Positions 27,040 to 36,648 of a stretch of 64,000 nucleotides of DNA are shown here, piece by piece. Made by a program: the position numbers and the translations under genes. The first letter of the stretch is position 1, and each line of letters begins with the position of its first letter. Source of the DNA: Alteromonas lipotrueae (GTDB taxonomy: Bacteria; Pseudomonadota; Gammaproteobacteria; Enterobacterales; Alteromonadaceae); assembly GCF_019249215.1 (NCBI RefSeq), contig NZ_JAESDI010000013.1:1-64000 (forward strand), given 5' to 3'. The notes beneath the pieces were generated by a model. That model had not been told where the DNA came from and did no database searches. It was given only the letters and a program-made list of their open reading frames with translations.

Positions 27040-28071
27040 TTATGCTACACGCTCTTCGCCCCAAGAAAGTGAGGGAATAGTTACGCCACCTTTGTCAAAA
27101 TGCATAATTTTACTTTCTGCAGCAGTTAAGTTAATCCTATCGCCATAGCTCACCGGACAATCACCGTCAGCTTTAACCGTGAGCGTACCAGCGCCTTCTA
27201 CATGCACATGTAAAAAGGTTTCAGAGCCAAGGTGCTCTACTACGCCTACCTTGCCTGACCACAACCCTCGCTCTTGGGTAATTTTTAAGTGTTCTGGTCG
27301 CACGCCAATGGCATGTGTGTCGTCGCCAGCTTTAGGCATCACATCAATGAAATTCATTTTTGGCGAGCCAATAAACCCAGCTACAAAGCGGTTAACTGGC
27401 TTTTGATATAGCTCTAGCGGCGTGCCTACCTGCTCGATAATACCGCCATTAAATACCGCAATACGATCAGCCATAGTCATGGCTTCAACCTGATCGTGCG
27501 TAACGTAAATCATGGTGGTATCTAAACTTTTGTGAAGCTCTGAAATTTCCAAACGCATGTTAACCCGAAGCGAAGCATCGAGGTTAGATAAGGGCTCATC
27601 GAACAAAAATGCCGAAGGTTGGCGCACAATAGCACGGCCAATCGCCACACGCTGACGCTGCCCACCCGATAGCTGACCAGGCTTGCGATCAAGATAATCG
27701 GTTAGGTTCAGCATTTTTGCGGCTTTTTCAATTTTTTCGTCAATCACTGCAGGGGCAACTTTTGCGCGCTTAAGCGGAAACGCAATATTGCTGCGCACAG
27801 ACATATGCGGGTACAACGCGTAAGACTGAAATACCATAGCCAAGCCACGTTTCGCTGGCGGCATATTCGTGGCATCTTCACCATCAATATCTATGTTGCC
27901 GCTAGTCGTATCTTCAAGCCCTGCAATCATACGAAGTAAGGTAGATTTACCGCAGCCCGATGGCCCAACAAATACAATGAACTCACCGTCGCGGATATGT
28001 AAATCTAGCGGCTTAATAACATTTACGTCGCCAAAGCTTTTTGTCACTTGTTTTAAAGTAATGCTTCCCAT
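27040..28071 (-). CDS. Sugar/polyol ABC transporter ATP-binding protein (UgpC/MalK type)
   Basis: The product has 343 residues. Walker A is GPSGCGKST near residue 36, the signature is [15 protein letters not shown] near 135, Walker B is [11 protein letters not shown] near 157, and the switch His is in YVTHDQ. The last 110 residues are the OB-fold (TOBE) regulatory domain with the [10 protein letters not shown] and IGVRPEHL segments that mark the MalK/UgpC/SmoK group. It powers import with the two permeases upstream at 28082-29782, spaced 10 bp from the nearer one. A MalK-type subunit may serve several transporters. Confidence 0.93.
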   Translation of the reverse strand: MGSITLKQVTKSFGDVNVIKPLDLHIRDGEFIVFVGPSGCGKSTLLRMIAGLEDTTSGNIDIDGEDATNMPPAKRGLAMVFQSYALYPHMSVRSNIAFPLKRAKVAPAVIDEKIEKAAKMLNLTDYLDRKPGQLSGGQRQRVAIGRAIVRQPSAFLFDEPLSNLDASLRVNMRLEISELHKSLDTTMIYVTHDQVEAMTMADRIAVFNGGIIEQVGTPLELYQKPVNRFVAGFIGSPKMNFIDVMPKAGDDTHAIGVRPEHLKITQERGLWSGKVGVVEHLGSETFLHVHVEGAGTLTVKADGDCPVSYGDRINLTAAESKIMHFDKGGVTIPSLSWGEERVA

Positions 28072-28081
28072 TGGAATACTC

Positions 28082-28906
28082 CTACTTAACCGCGCCGAAA
28101 CTTAATCCGCGCACTAATTGTTTTTGACTGAACCAACCAAGAATGAGGATTGGCACCACAGCCATCACAGAGGCTGCTGATAATTTCGCGTAAAATAAGC
28201 CTTCTGGGCTTGAGTAACTGGCAATAAAGGCAGTTAGCGGGGCTGCATTCGCGGCGGTAAGAATGAGTGTCCAAAATGCTTCATTCCACGCCAAAATAAC
28301 GTTGAGCAGCAAGGTTGACGCAATGCCGGGTAAGGCGATTGGTAGTAACACGTGAAAAATCTCTTCTTTAATGCCCGCGCCGTCCATTCGTGCCGCTTCA
28401 AGAATTTCATGAGGAATTTCTCTGAAATAGGTGTAAAGCATCCACACCATGATAGGTAAGTTAATGAGGGTCATTACAATTACCAAACCTAAGCGTGTAT
28501 CTAGCAGACCGAAATCACGGAACAACAGATAGATAGGAATTAGCACCCCAACCGGTGGAAGCATTTTGGTTGATAACATCCACATCAATAGGTTTTTAGT
28601 TCGCTTAGTTTGCACAAAGGCCATCGACCATGCAGCCGGAATAGCAATCAGCAGTCCCAGCAAACTTGACCCTAATGAGATGATCACAGAGTTCATAAAG
28701 TGATCGAAATAAGGTGAGCGAGCTAACACATCTTTGTAGTTCTCTAGCGTCCACTCAAACATAAATAAGCTTGGCGTGGCTGAAATCGCTTCAGATTCCG
28801 TTTTAAAGCTGGTGATCATGGTCCAAAGAATAGGAAAGAAAATCATCCCACTGATGGTCCACGCTAAAATGGTGTAAATAACTTTTGATTTATTCGTGCT
28901 GTTCAT
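28082..28906 (-). CDS. Sugar/polyol ABC transporter permease (MalG type)
   Basis: The product has 274 residues and six membrane helices. The cytoplasmic EAA loop is present near residue 180 ([25 protein letters not shown]), which docks on the ATPase. This type is the second, shorter permease of carbohydrate importers of the MalFGK/SmoEFGK kind. It lies 3 bp after the other permease gene and 10 bp before the ATPase gene, in the same operon. Confidence 0.92.
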   Translation of the reverse strand: MNSTNKSKVIYTILAWTISGMIFFPILWTMITSFKTESEAISATPSLFMFEWTLENYKDVLARSPYFDHFMNSVIISLGSSLLGLLIAIPAAWSMAFVQTKRTKNLLMWMLSTKMLPPVGVLIPIYLLFRDFGLLDTRLGLVIVMTLINLPIMVWMLYTYFREIPHEILEAARMDGAGIKEEIFHVLLPIALPGIASTLLLNVILAWNEAFWTLILTAANAAPLTAFIASYSSPEGLFYAKLSAASVMAVVPILILGWFSQKQLVRGLSFGAVK

Positions 28907-28909
28907 TAC

Positions 28910-29782
28910 CTAGCCCTCCAAATTCTTGCCGATAAGGCGCATTAAGAAGATGGCAACAATATTGGCAATAATGACTGCCACAATTCCACCTGCTGAACCG
29001 CCGCCCACATCAAACTGAAGTAGCGATTGGGTGTAAATTAAGTACGTAATATTGGTAGAGGAATAACCTGGGCCACCACTCGTAGTAACCAGAATTTCTG
29101 CAAAAATAGACAGCAAGAAAATGGTTTCAATAAGAATGACTGCGGTAACTGCCCGTGATAAATGCGGCAGCACAATGTAAATAAATTTACTGAACGGGCC
29201 GGCACCATCTAAATCCGCCGCTTCCAATTGCTCTCTATCTAACGATTGAATAGCGGTAAGTAAAATTAGCGCTGCAAACGGCAGCCACTGCCACGACACA
29301 ATAATGATGATTGAAAGCAACGGGATTTGTGCAAAGAAATCGATAGGGGTTGCACCAAAAAACTCGGCAAGGTGAGCAAACAGCCCGTTTACCGGGTTCA
29401 TAAACATGTTTTTCCACACCAATGCGGAAACCGTTGGCATAACAAAAAACGGTGCCAATACCATTATGCGGACATAGTTTCTGCCCCATATGGCTTGGTC
29501 GAGCAATATGGCTAAACCAATACCGCCGCAGATGGTAATAAACAGCACACCGCCGACTAGCAATAAGGTATTGAAAAATGACTCTATAAAAGCAGGATCG
29601 GTAAGAAAAAACTCGTAGTTCAAAAAGCCTATGTATTCATTATCGCCAGGCATGAGCAAGTTATAATCTAAAAACGAGAAATATAACGTCATGCAAAGCG
29701 GAACAATCATCCAAGCTAACAGCAAGGTGACCGAAGGAAACAGCATCATTTTGGCTAGGGTACGAGATTGGGTAGTCGCCAT
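28910..29782 (-). CDS. Sugar/polyol ABC transporter permease (MalF type)
   Basis: The product has 290 residues and six predicted membrane helices. The EAA loop reads EAADLDGAGPFSKFIYIVLP near residue 190. It pairs with the product of the next gene to form the inner-membrane channel. It follows the substrate-binding protein gene after 68 bp. Resemblance is to sorbitol/mannitol-type permeases, but the sugar cannot be fixed from sequence alone. Confidence 0.92.
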   Translation of the reverse strand: MATTQSRTLAKMMLFPSVTLLLAWMIVPLCMTLYFSFLDYNLLMPGDNEYIGFLNYEFFLTDPAFIESFFNTLLLVGGVLFITICGGIGLAILLDQAIWGRNYVRIMVLAPFFVMPTVSALVWKNMFMNPVNGLFAHLAEFFGATPIDFFAQIPLLSIIIIVSWQWLPFAALILLTAIQSLDREQLEAADLDGAGPFSKFIYIVLPHLSRAVTAVILIETIFLLSIFAEILVTTSGGPGYSSTNITYLIYTQSLLQFDVGGGSAGGIVAVIIANIVAIFLMRLIGKNLEG

Positions 29783-29850
29783 TGCTAAGCCCCTTACAAG
29801 TGAGAAAAGTGGGTAAGTGCACCTTGCACCTACCCGTAGTTAACGTTTTA

Positions 29851-31158
29851 TTATTTTGGGTAACGCGCTTTGCGCATGGCTCTTTCAACTAGTCGCTGAG
29901 AGCTTTGAAGTGCTTGGTCTACCGTCATGCGGCCCGTTAGTGCTGCACTAAACTGCTGACCAACTGCTGTTCCTATGCCTTGAAACTCAGGAATAGCAAC
30001 AAACTGGACACCCACATAGGGCACTGGCTCCACCGTTGGATTTTTTGGATCTGCAGAGTTGATAGAATCAAGGGTAATTTGCGCAAAAGGTGCCGAATTC
30101 ATGTACTCAGGGTTTTCGTAAAGCGACGCTCGCGTACCTGGAGGTACATTCGCCCAGCCTTTCTTTTCACCCACTAATGCAGAGTATTCTTTTGAGGTAG
30201 CCCAGCTGATGAACTTCATCGCTGCATCGCTCTTCTTACTGCTAGAAGGAATAGCTAATGTCCATGCCCACAACCAATTTCCGCGTTTACCTAGGCCGTT
30301 ATCCGGTGCTAGTGCGAAGCCAACTTTATCGGCAACTTCAGAATCTTTCTCGTTTGTCACAAAACCGCCTGCAACCGTTGCATCAATCCAAATACCGCAT
30401 TTACCGGTTTGGAACAGCGCTAGGTTTTCATTAAAGCCGTTCGCTGATGAACCTGGAGGGCCGTATTTCTCCATTACATCAACATAGTATTCTAAGGTGT
30501 CTTTCCATGCTTTGGAGTCAAACTGAGGCTTCCAGTTTTCATCGAACCAGCGGGCGCCAAACGAGTTAGACATAGACGTTAGCAATGCAATATTTTCGCC
30601 CCAGCCCGCTTTACCACGAAGACAAATGCCATAAACACCTGCGTCTTTGTCGGTCATTGCTTCGGCTGCTTCACGGATAAATTTCCATGTAGGTGCTTTT
30701 GGCATTTCAAGACCGGCTTGGGCCATTAAGTCAGTGCGGTACATCACCATTGAGCTTTCGCCGTAAAACGGTGCTGCATAGAGTTTGTTATCTACTGACA
30801 GACCACTACGAATAGCAGGCAGTAAATCTTCTACGTCATAATCAGCACCAAGGCCATCAAGCTCTTCCAGCCAACCTTGGTTACCCCAGATAGGTACTTC
30901 ATAAGTACCTATTGTCATGACATCGTATTGGCCGCCGCCAGTGGCTACGTCGGTAGTGACACGTTGGCGTAGAATGTTTTCTTCCAGCGTTACCCACTTT
31001 AAATCAATACCTGGGTTTTTCTTTTCAAAGTCGCTACTCAGTTCTTTCATGGCAATCATGTCGCCATTATTTACCGTTGCGATGGTAATAGTTTCAGCTT
31101 GCGCCGCCGTGGTTATCACCAATGCACTGGCAATCACTAAAGATAATTTTTTCAACAT
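29851..31158 (-). CDS. Periplasmic sugar/polyol-binding protein
   Basis: The product has 435 residues. The signal peptide is residues 1-21 (TAAQA cleavage). The mature protein has the family-1 extracellular solute-binding layout, with NGDMIAMKELSSDFEKKNPG near the start and aromatic-rich binding-cleft segments such as GKAGWGENIALL and WIDATVAGGF. Close types bind mannitol, sorbitol or other linear polyols. It delivers substrate to the permeases encoded next. The intergenic hairpin at 31187-31234 lies just upstream and may raise its expression relative to the porin gene before it. Confidence 0.92.
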   Translation of the reverse strand: MLKKLSLVIASALVITTAAQAETITIATVNNGDMIAMKELSSDFEKKNPGIDLKWVTLEENILRQRVTTDVATGGGQYDVMTIGTYEVPIWGNQGWLEELDGLGADYDVEDLLPAIRSGLSVDNKLYAAPFYGESSMVMYRTDLMAQAGLEMPKAPTWKFIREAAEAMTDKDAGVYGICLRGKAGWGENIALLTSMSNSFGARWFDENWKPQFDSKAWKDTLEYYVDVMEKYGPPGSSANGFNENLALFQTGKCGIWIDATVAGGFVTNEKDSEVADKVGFALAPDNGLGKRGNWLWAWTLAIPSSSKKSDAAMKFISWATSKEYSALVGEKKGWANVPPGTRASLYENPEYMNSAPFAQITLDSINSADPKNPTVEPVPYVGVQFVAIPEFQGIGTAVGQQFSAALTGRMTVDQALQSSQRLVERAMRKARYPK

Positions 31159-31186
31159 CGGGTAGTTCCCCTTTAGGTTTTGAAGG

Positions 31187-31234
31187 GTATGACTTCCTCC
31201 TCCCCTTCATTTTCGATGGGGATAAAAGTCATAC
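31187..31234 (-). repeat. Large stem-loop before the binding-protein gene
   Basis: GTATGACTT (31187-31195) and AAGTCATAC (31226-31234) are perfectly complementary. CCCC (31202-31205) and GGGG (31218-31221) pair inside. It lies about 29 nt upstream of the binding-protein ATG. It could be an mRNA-stabilising element or, as DNA, an operator with TATGAC half-sites like those at 32852-32882. Confidence 0.5.
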
Positions 31235-31268
31235 TCGTTTCATTACTTAATGTTTTGGTTGGTTTGAA

Positions 31269-31301
31269 AGCGTCAACGTTTTAGATAAAACCGCTGACGC
31301 T
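31269..31301 (-). terminator. Hairpin after the porin gene
   Basis: AGCGTCA and TGACGCT form a 7-bp stem with GTTTTA/TAAAAC pairing inside, 18 nt after the porin stop. There is no T tract, so attenuation between porin and transporter genes is more likely than full termination. Confidence 0.45.
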
Positions 31302-31318
31302 GTTGAACGTTTATTAAA

Positions 31319-32734
31319 TTAGAACTTCACTGAAATTTCAGACGTGATGCCGTCGAAGCCAGTGCCAATTTGACCGCCTGAGTTAACGCCTTCATCTTGA
31401 TTAACGTATTCTACTTTCCACAACGTTCTGTCGTTAATCCAGTAACCTGCTGATACCTGTAAGCGGGTTACATCGTTATCAGTTTGTTCAATAAGGTCAG
31501 AGGTATTTTCTGACTCTGCGTAACGTGCAGCTACGTAAAGCTTCTCAGGAAGAATATATTGCTGGGCTTCTAGCGCCCAGTACTGCACCGATGAATCGCC
31601 TTCAATCACTTGGTTTGAATCAAAGGTTGTACCGGTTGGGTCTAACACGCCACCGGTACCAAAGTAAGTAATACCCGCCACCGCGTTACCATCGGAATCG
31701 GCAAAGGTGTAGTCGTCAGACGCTTTACCCAACATCACAATAACACTCGTTTGATCAGACGGTTGGTAAGCTAAGTTCAATTGCATAATTGACTGGTTCA
31801 AGCCTGGCAGTGCACCGACATGGGTGTCACGCTCACTAGATGCAGAGGCTGAAAAGTTATAGTTTTCGCCATCGCCGAAACGATAGTTAGTGGTCGTAAC
31901 GCCATCAAGGCTTGCTACACCATCAGCGAATACAAGCTGGTCGCCCTGATTAGCTTGAAAAACGTTTAAGCCGGCTTTGAACCCCCCTTTAAACTCAAGG
32001 GTACCTTGCAACCGATAGTTGTAGCCTCGGTCTTCTTGGAACGCTTCGCCGAAGCTAGACGTAGTCATGTGACCCGCCACGTTGTATGAACGAAGAATGC
32101 CGCTGTCAAAGGTTTCGGTGTAGCTCAACTGAATACCGTTTTCAGCTGTGGCGTAGTCGTTAATTCCATTTCCAATTAACGCGTTACCTTGGTTGTCAGC
32201 GCCATCTTGGAATCCTTTGAACTGAAAAGGAGATGCGCCAATGTTACCTACACGCAAAATAAGGCTTGAATTCTCTTTTTGATAACCCGTAAGGCCAAAC
32301 ATATCAAACTCGATGCCAGCGAAATCTTGGTGGAACGAGAAGTCTCTGTCGCCATTATTACCAAAGTCATTAGGTTCTTCAGCAATATCAATATCAGCAG
32401 TGATGTTGTCGGTAATTTTAAACTTGAACATCAAGTTAACGCGCAAACGGCCAAAACCATCTGACTGAGTCTCATCCTCTGGGCGAAACGCGCCGTCTTT
32501 TGCTTGAATAGCCTGATAGTTCTGCATAGCGAGAAAATTAACTTGAACACGACCATCTAGAAACTCATTAGGTTCACTCGGCGGCACATACATAGGTTTT
32601 GCTTCGCTTAATTCCTGAGCCACTACAAGTGACGGCGCCATGGCAGCCATAATCGCTGATGCCAGTACGCTTAACCCTGCAATTTTAAAATTAGATCGAG
32701 AAGTCGCTTGTTGAAGCTGGTTATTTTCTAACAT
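31319..32734 (-). CDS. Outer-membrane porin for the sugar/polyol operon
   Basis: The product has 471 residues, with a signal peptide preceded by a long polar n-region (hydrophobic core about residues 17-38, cleavage near VVAQ). The rest is a run of alternating beta strands with aromatic girdles, ending in a strand with terminal Phe (SEISVKF), as expected of a beta-barrel. It most resembles carbohydrate/alginate-export-type porins of gammaproteobacteria. It is first in the minus-strand unit with the ABC importer, so it probably lets the same substrate cross the outer membrane. GAGGG precedes the ATG. Confidence 0.82.
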   Translation of the reverse strand: MLENNQLQQATSRSNFKIAGLSVLASAIMAAMAPSLVVAQELSEAKPMYVPPSEPNEFLDGRVQVNFLAMQNYQAIQAKDGAFRPEDETQSDGFGRLRVNLMFKFKITDNITADIDIAEEPNDFGNNGDRDFSFHQDFAGIEFDMFGLTGYQKENSSLILRVGNIGASPFQFKGFQDGADNQGNALIGNGINDYATAENGIQLSYTETFDSGILRSYNVAGHMTTSSFGEAFQEDRGYNYRLQGTLEFKGGFKAGLNVFQANQGDQLVFADGVASLDGVTTTNYRFGDGENYNFSASASSERDTHVGALPGLNQSIMQLNLAYQPSDQTSVIVMLGKASDDYTFADSDGNAVAGITYFGTGGVLDPTGTTFDSNQVIEGDSSVQYWALEAQQYILPEKLYVAARYAESENTSDLIEQTDNDVTRLQVSAGYWINDRTLWKVEYVNQDEGVNSGGQIGTGFDGITSEISVKF

Positions 32735-33326
32735 GGTGAACCCTCAAGTTTCTATGTTCGGTTTTATAAAGTGATTGGAATTTTCATCAGACTCGTGTCT
32801 GCGCATATTCTCTGTTCGCTATGAGCAAAAACCGTTGGGACAAATCAAATAGGTCATACGCTCAACATTGGGGCATATGACCATTTTTAAAATTTAACGT
32901 CAACAACTTTTTTAACAAATAGTTTTCATTTATATTTCAAATAAAAACAAACCATTTAAATTCAACTAGATAACAAAATAAAATCCAGATTACATTTACA
33001 CTTAATGTAAACACTACCAATTAAGCTAAAATGAAAAACGACTGAATTTTGTTATTGAAAGTGCATATTTAGAAAGGAAAACAAAGAGCAAAAGATAACA
33101 ATGATAGCAATAAACCAAATTAGTTCTTAAACTTTTGACCGTAATAGAGGATATTTTCGAAAGGTTTTTTTTAGGTGCATAATATTATGGTAGGACGAGG
33201 GTGAAGAACGACATCATGATTTAGACCATGAACGACACCATGCTATTTTGAAATTGAACTAGGTTTTGTAACGGGCTTTCCGGCAGGCGTTCTGTTTGGC
33301 TTCTGCCTAGGTGACAACTACTCGAA
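32735..33326. other. Intergenic region upstream of the porin gene
   Basis: About 590 bp of AT-rich DNA without a credible gene. It holds the presumed promoter of the minus-strand porin. I see the inverted repeat at 32852-32882 and two short direct repeats ACGACATCATG/ACGACACCATG at about 33206-33234. Nothing else could be assigned. Confidence 0.6.
32852..32882. promoter_or_regulatory. Inverted repeat, possible operator of the porin/ABC operon
   Basis: GGTCATA (32852-32858) and TATGACC (32876-32882) are perfectly complementary across 17 nt, about 120 bp upstream of the porin start. The TATGAC half-site recurs in the hairpin at 31187-31234. A LacI- or GntR-like regulator could bind. The nearest LacI gene is the pseudogene at 35590. 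Confidence 0.4.
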
Positions 33327-35072
33327 TCAACGTAGAACAGCCGCAATAACTCTATTGCGCCCCGCATCTTTTGCTTTGTATAAGGCGTTATCTGCACGTC
33401 TGAATGCGTGAACGATATCGGTAGCGTTTTTACATATTGTCCAACCTATACAAGCGCCAATTTTTAAACCGCTAAGCTGCTGAAGGCTCAATGCATTAAT
33501 TTGCGTGTGAATATCGGCTAGCGTATCGCTAAAACGCTGTTCACTTACGTTTTGTTGAATGATGGCAAACTCTTCACCACCAAATCTACCAGCGATACAT
33601 TGCTCACTATTCAAAGGTCGCAGTATATTCGCTATTTCAATCAATACCGTATCACCTGCATCATGCCCAAAGGTGTCGTTTATATTTTTAAAATGATCTA
33701 GGTCTATCAGTGCCACAGCAATATGATGATTATCCGCCTCGGATGAAAAGCTGGCGTCTACGAATAAGTCGATGCTTCTTCGGTTTGGTAAGTTCGTTAA
33801 CCCATCGTTAGCAGCCAGCTTTTTTAGCATCTCATTTGATGCGCGTAATGCTTTTGTCCGCTCTTGAATTAATGCTTCAAGTTTCGACGCCTGCTCGCTT
33901 TTTAATAATGCGTTGGCCTTCTCGGTATCTCGCTCTTTTTGAACAATCTTCACGAACAGCCGAGACGCTAATATCACCATGAACATGCACGTGATCAATA
34001 CACCAACCATGAACGTGGTGATGGGTTCTAATTGAAGGTCAATACCGAAAAGGGCTATAAGCACGAGTGAAAAGGCACTTAATACTACAGGAAAAACTGT
34101 CACCGCCAGCCACTTGGCCCTGTCGGAACCATTTTTGTGTTCTTTGTAAATAACAAAGCTTGCGAAAATAACAAAGGGAAACAGTAAAATAACGGGTAAA
34201 CGTAACGCTTCATCTAACCCTATGTAGTGCCATACCAGCAAGCCGAGAATAGGCAAGATTAACCCGCAAACGTTAGCAAACCTCAAGCCATACACAGTCC
34301 TATTCGGGCGCTTCAAACTAGAAAAAACGGTCCATCCTGCCGTTAATACCACGGCGTAAATACTCCCTGCATAAGTGATATCATTTAACTGGGGCGTGTT
34401 TGGCCATAAAATTTCAAACGCGTAACCAAATACCCTAAAAAACCAAAATGATGTGGCAAAGATAAAAGCGGCGAAACTCAAAAATGCCACCTTTCTAGTA
34501 ATAGTAAAAACAACCAAACTAAGAATGGTTAGTATCGACATAGCCCCGAAAAATGTCATATCACGCTGCAGCGTGTCGACATACATTTTGTTCACCTTTT
34601 CGGGGGTGGCAACAAAAAAGTTATAGCGCAGTATTTTACCTTCCATATAACCATAGATTTGCATTTTATCTTGGGCGGGAAGAATGAACGGGAAATGGTA
34701 GTTAGGTACCAGCACTTCTCGGCTTGAAAATCGCAACGCGTCGCCGGTTATCCATGTGTTGGTGCCATCTGACACGTACAGATGCTCAATCGAAGGAAAA
34801 GTGATAGAAAACCAAAGGGGAACGGGCTGATTAAGTGCATTTTCAATGGTCACCCGAAAGTGCAAATATTGATGGGGTTCGCGGCTTATTTTACTCTCGT
34901 CATCTACCCATAATTCGTTTCCTACTAGGGTATCACCATCAGCAACTGCAAATTCTATCTGCCCAGCTAAATCGTACTCTAACGCCTTATCTTCAAATAA
35001 AGCAGTGCTATAGCAAGCTGTACTTTGCATGATAAAAAACAGTGCGAAAAGCATAGGCATAAGCCTAACCAT
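33327..35072 (-). CDS. 7TM-DISM diguanylate cyclase
   Basis: The product has 581 residues. A signal peptide is followed by a periplasmic beta-rich domain (about 25-165), seven membrane helices (about 170-375) and a coiled coil. The GGDEF domain covers the last 170 residues, with active-site motif RFGGEEF. This is the 7TMR-DISM architecture thought to sense small ligands, often carbohydrates. The RxxD product-inhibition site is absent (LNSEQ instead). It should make c-di-GMP. It is a single gene with no evident operon partner. Confidence 0.9.
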   Translation of the reverse strand: MVRLMPMLFALFFIMQSTACYSTALFEDKALEYDLAGQIEFAVADGDTLVGNELWVDDESKISREPHQYLHFRVTIENALNQPVPLWFSITFPSIEHLYVSDGTNTWITGDALRFSSREVLVPNYHFPFILPAQDKMQIYGYMEGKILRYNFFVATPEKVNKMYVDTLQRDMTFFGAMSILTILSLVVFTITRKVAFLSFAAFIFATSFWFFRVFGYAFEILWPNTPQLNDITYAGSIYAVVLTAGWTVFSSLKRPNRTVYGLRFANVCGLILPILGLLVWHYIGLDEALRLPVILLFPFVIFASFVIYKEHKNGSDRAKWLAVTVFPVVLSAFSLVLIALFGIDLQLEPITTFMVGVLITCMFMVILASRLFVKIVQKERDTEKANALLKSEQASKLEALIQERTKALRASNEMLKKLAANDGLTNLPNRRSIDLFVDASFSSEADNHHIAVALIDLDHFKNINDTFGHDAGDTVLIEIANILRPLNSEQCIAGRFGGEEFAIIQQNVSEQRFSDTLADIHTQINALSLQQLSGLKIGACIGWTICKNATDIVHAFRRADNALYKAKDAGRNRVIAAVLR

Positions 35073-35235
35073 GTAAGATCCTTATACAAACAACACACAC
35101 TTTAAAATAATAATATAGGTGTGTTTAATACCTCAGGTACATCAATAATCATCACGTCCGTCATGAAATAAACCTATTTCTGCAACATTAAAAGTATATC
35201 ACTAAAGGTTTGCTTTCAAACGCTGATTTCACATA

Positions 35236-35627
35236 TCAAAATGCGTGGCCACAATGTTTTACACCTAGTTTGGTGTCTACTTCTAGTGAACTGTAGAAAT
35301 ACTTTTATGCGCTTCGGTGATCTCCCAGCTTTGCTTTCAAACCACCTAGGCTATATAACACCTGAGATGTTTCGGCCTCACTTCCTAAAGAAGTCGCATT
35401 TTTTAAAGCCGCTTGATATGCCGTTATTGCACCTTCGTAGTCACCTGAGCACCCAATGCTAGCCCAATATAGCTCGTTACAATACTCAAGCTTTTCTTAT
35501 CATTTAAAGCATAGAAAATACGCTCTCCACGAAGGTAGTCATTTAAGGCCAATGGGTAGTCGGACAAATTGTAATAGGAATAACCTAGCTGTGTGTAAAC
35601 ATAATAAGCCGGTTGTTCAAATTGCCC
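35236..35627 (-). pseudogene. Remnant of a TPR-repeat protein
   Basis: The minus strand reads TPR-like sequence in two frames. The first part runs QFEQPAYYVYTQLGYSYYN and so on, then hits a frameshift near 35450. The second part continues GDYEGAITAYQAALKNA and LYSLGGLKAKLGDHRSA, reaches an in-frame stop at about 35304-35306, and reads on as KYFYSSLEVDTKLGV up to the stop at 35236. A frameshift plus a nonsense codon within one recognisable repeat series shows decay. Both ends of the gene are missing. It may come from a TPR-GGDEF or similar signalling protein. Confidence 0.72.
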
Positions 35628-35924
35628 CTATAAATGTCCACGTAGATACTTCGCTTAACTGTGATGAAGTATCAGCTAGTCGCACTGCAGTGAACCACCT
35701 CGTTTCTCTGGGGCATACCAAGATAGGTATTGTGAACGACTTAGTTGGCCATGCTGCTGGTGAATGGCGTTATCAGGGCTATTGTGAGGCAACCCATTCG
35801 CGAACTGGGTTTTAGAGCCGCAAAAAAACTTATTGAAGAGCAAGTACTTAAACGCCATGAACCACAACAATACACTTTAGATTGTGAGCTTATTATCCGA
35901 AGTTCATGTGGTCCATTGCTGTAA
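35590..35924 (+). pseudogene. Remnant of a LacI family regulator
   Basis: The plus strand encodes the middle of a LacI-type effector domain (KPVVQIAPINVHVDT, SRTAVNHLVSLGHTKIG, WRYQGYCEA). A deletion and frame change near 35795 joins this to the C-terminus (PIRELGFRAAKKLIEEQ, ending CELIIRSSCGPLL, stop at 35922-35924). The DNA-binding domain and at least 80 residues of the effector domain are missing. The fragment abuts the TPR remnant, so a deletion joined two genes. It may be the lost regulator of the polyol ABC operon. Confidence 0.75.
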
Positions 35925-35935
35925 TTTAACCGCAC

Positions 35936-35964
35936 AAAAAAGCCGGGCGATTTCTCGACCCGGC
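35936..35964 (-). terminator. Terminator after the cytochrome c gene
   Basis: On the minus strand the stem GCCGGG..CCCGGC is followed by six T residues. It lies 20 bp after the stop of the cytochrome c gene. Confidence 0.75.
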
Positions 35965-35983
35965 CGACAAAACGGGAATGTAT

Positions 35984-36484
35984 TTAATCTACTTCAATCT
36001 CGCCTTCTTCAATTGCTACTATTCTTCGTGCTTCTACATAGGTTTTAATAGCCCATAATGTCTCTTGATCTAAAATAGGCTCTGATTGTCCCTCGGGTAT
36101 ACCCCCTAATGCAGGCATGCCTTTTGATGAACCAAAACGAAGTCGCTCAACGTACCATTCATCGTCTTCCATACTTTCTGGATCGAGCAAACGCAAATCG
36201 GGGTTTATGCCACCTGACTGCGCATGCAAGCCATGACATACGGCGCAGTTATTAGAATAGGCTGACTCACCAAATTCATACACTTTTTTGTGTGTCTCTT
36301 GGTCTAAATTACGATAAGGGTTTTCAAACACCCAGCCATCTTCAGACTCATCACCATCGGTAATTTTTTGCATTTCAGAGCTGTCAGCGCCTTGTGGCGT
36401 CACGTTGCCATGTGCAGCTAACTTGTGGGCCGTTAGGGCCAGAAAAAGCGTTGTAATTAAAAGGGATACTTTAACTTTCATCAT
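35984..36484 (-). CDS. Cytochrome c, PedF/XoxG-like electron acceptor
   Basis: The product has 166 residues. A signal peptide (about residues 1-24) is followed by a single haem motif CAVCH near residue 79 and a Met-containing loop GMPALGG near 118 that supplies the likely sixth ligand. It fits the cytochrome c-550 family found with PQQ alcohol dehydrogenases. It should take electrons from the quinoprotein in the periplasm and pass them to the respiratory chain. Its promoter region has a copy of the TCCTCC-N4-GGAGGA element at 36563-36578 and a TATAAT -10 at 36513-36518. Confidence 0.87.
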   Translation of the reverse strand: MMKVKVSLLITTLFLALTAHKLAAHGNVTPQGADSSEMQKITDGDESEDGWVFENPYRNLDQETHKKVYEFGESAYSNNCAVCHGLHAQSGGINPDLRLLDPESMEDDEWYVERLRFGSSKGMPALGGIPEGQSEPILDQETLWAIKTYVEARRIVAIEEGEIEVD

Positions 36485-36562
36485 TCATACATCCTCGGAA
36501 GCTGATGAAAAAATTATACTTAATGTGATAATTGCGGTAACTCTACTTTGGTTTTGAAAGGC

Positions 36563-36578
36563 TCCTCCTTTGGGAGGA
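36563..36578. promoter_or_regulatory. PQQ-regulon palindrome, site a
   Basis: TCCTCCTTTGGGAGGA is a perfect TCCTCC-N4-GGAGGA palindrome, 78 bp upstream of the cytochrome c start. A minus-strand promoter with TTACCG, 16 nt and TATAAT (36513-36518) lies between. It is one of six related sites in the alcohol-oxidation island. Confidence 0.7.
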
Positions 36579-36596
36579 TAAAGAGGAAATCAAACA

Positions 36597-36629
36597 TAAA
36601 AAAGCCGATACCTTTAACAGTATCGGCTT
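36597..36629 (-). terminator. Terminator after the alcohol dehydrogenase gene
   Basis: On the minus strand AAGCCGATAC and GTATCGGCTT pair across an 8-nt loop, followed by T residues. It lies 20 bp after the dehydrogenase stop and separates it from the cytochrome unit. Confidence 0.8.
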
Positions 36630-36648
36630 CAATTGTACTTATAGGTGG

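Noticed and set aside
31193-31206. CCTCC-rich sequence before the binding-protein gene as a seventh regulon site
   Set aside because: There is no matching GGAGG arm at the right spacing. The sequence is part of the hairpin at 31187-31234.
33206-33234. Direct repeat ACGACATCATG/ACGACACCATG as a possible attachment site
   Set aside because: It is only 11 bp with one mismatch, and there is no integrase or cargo gene nearby.
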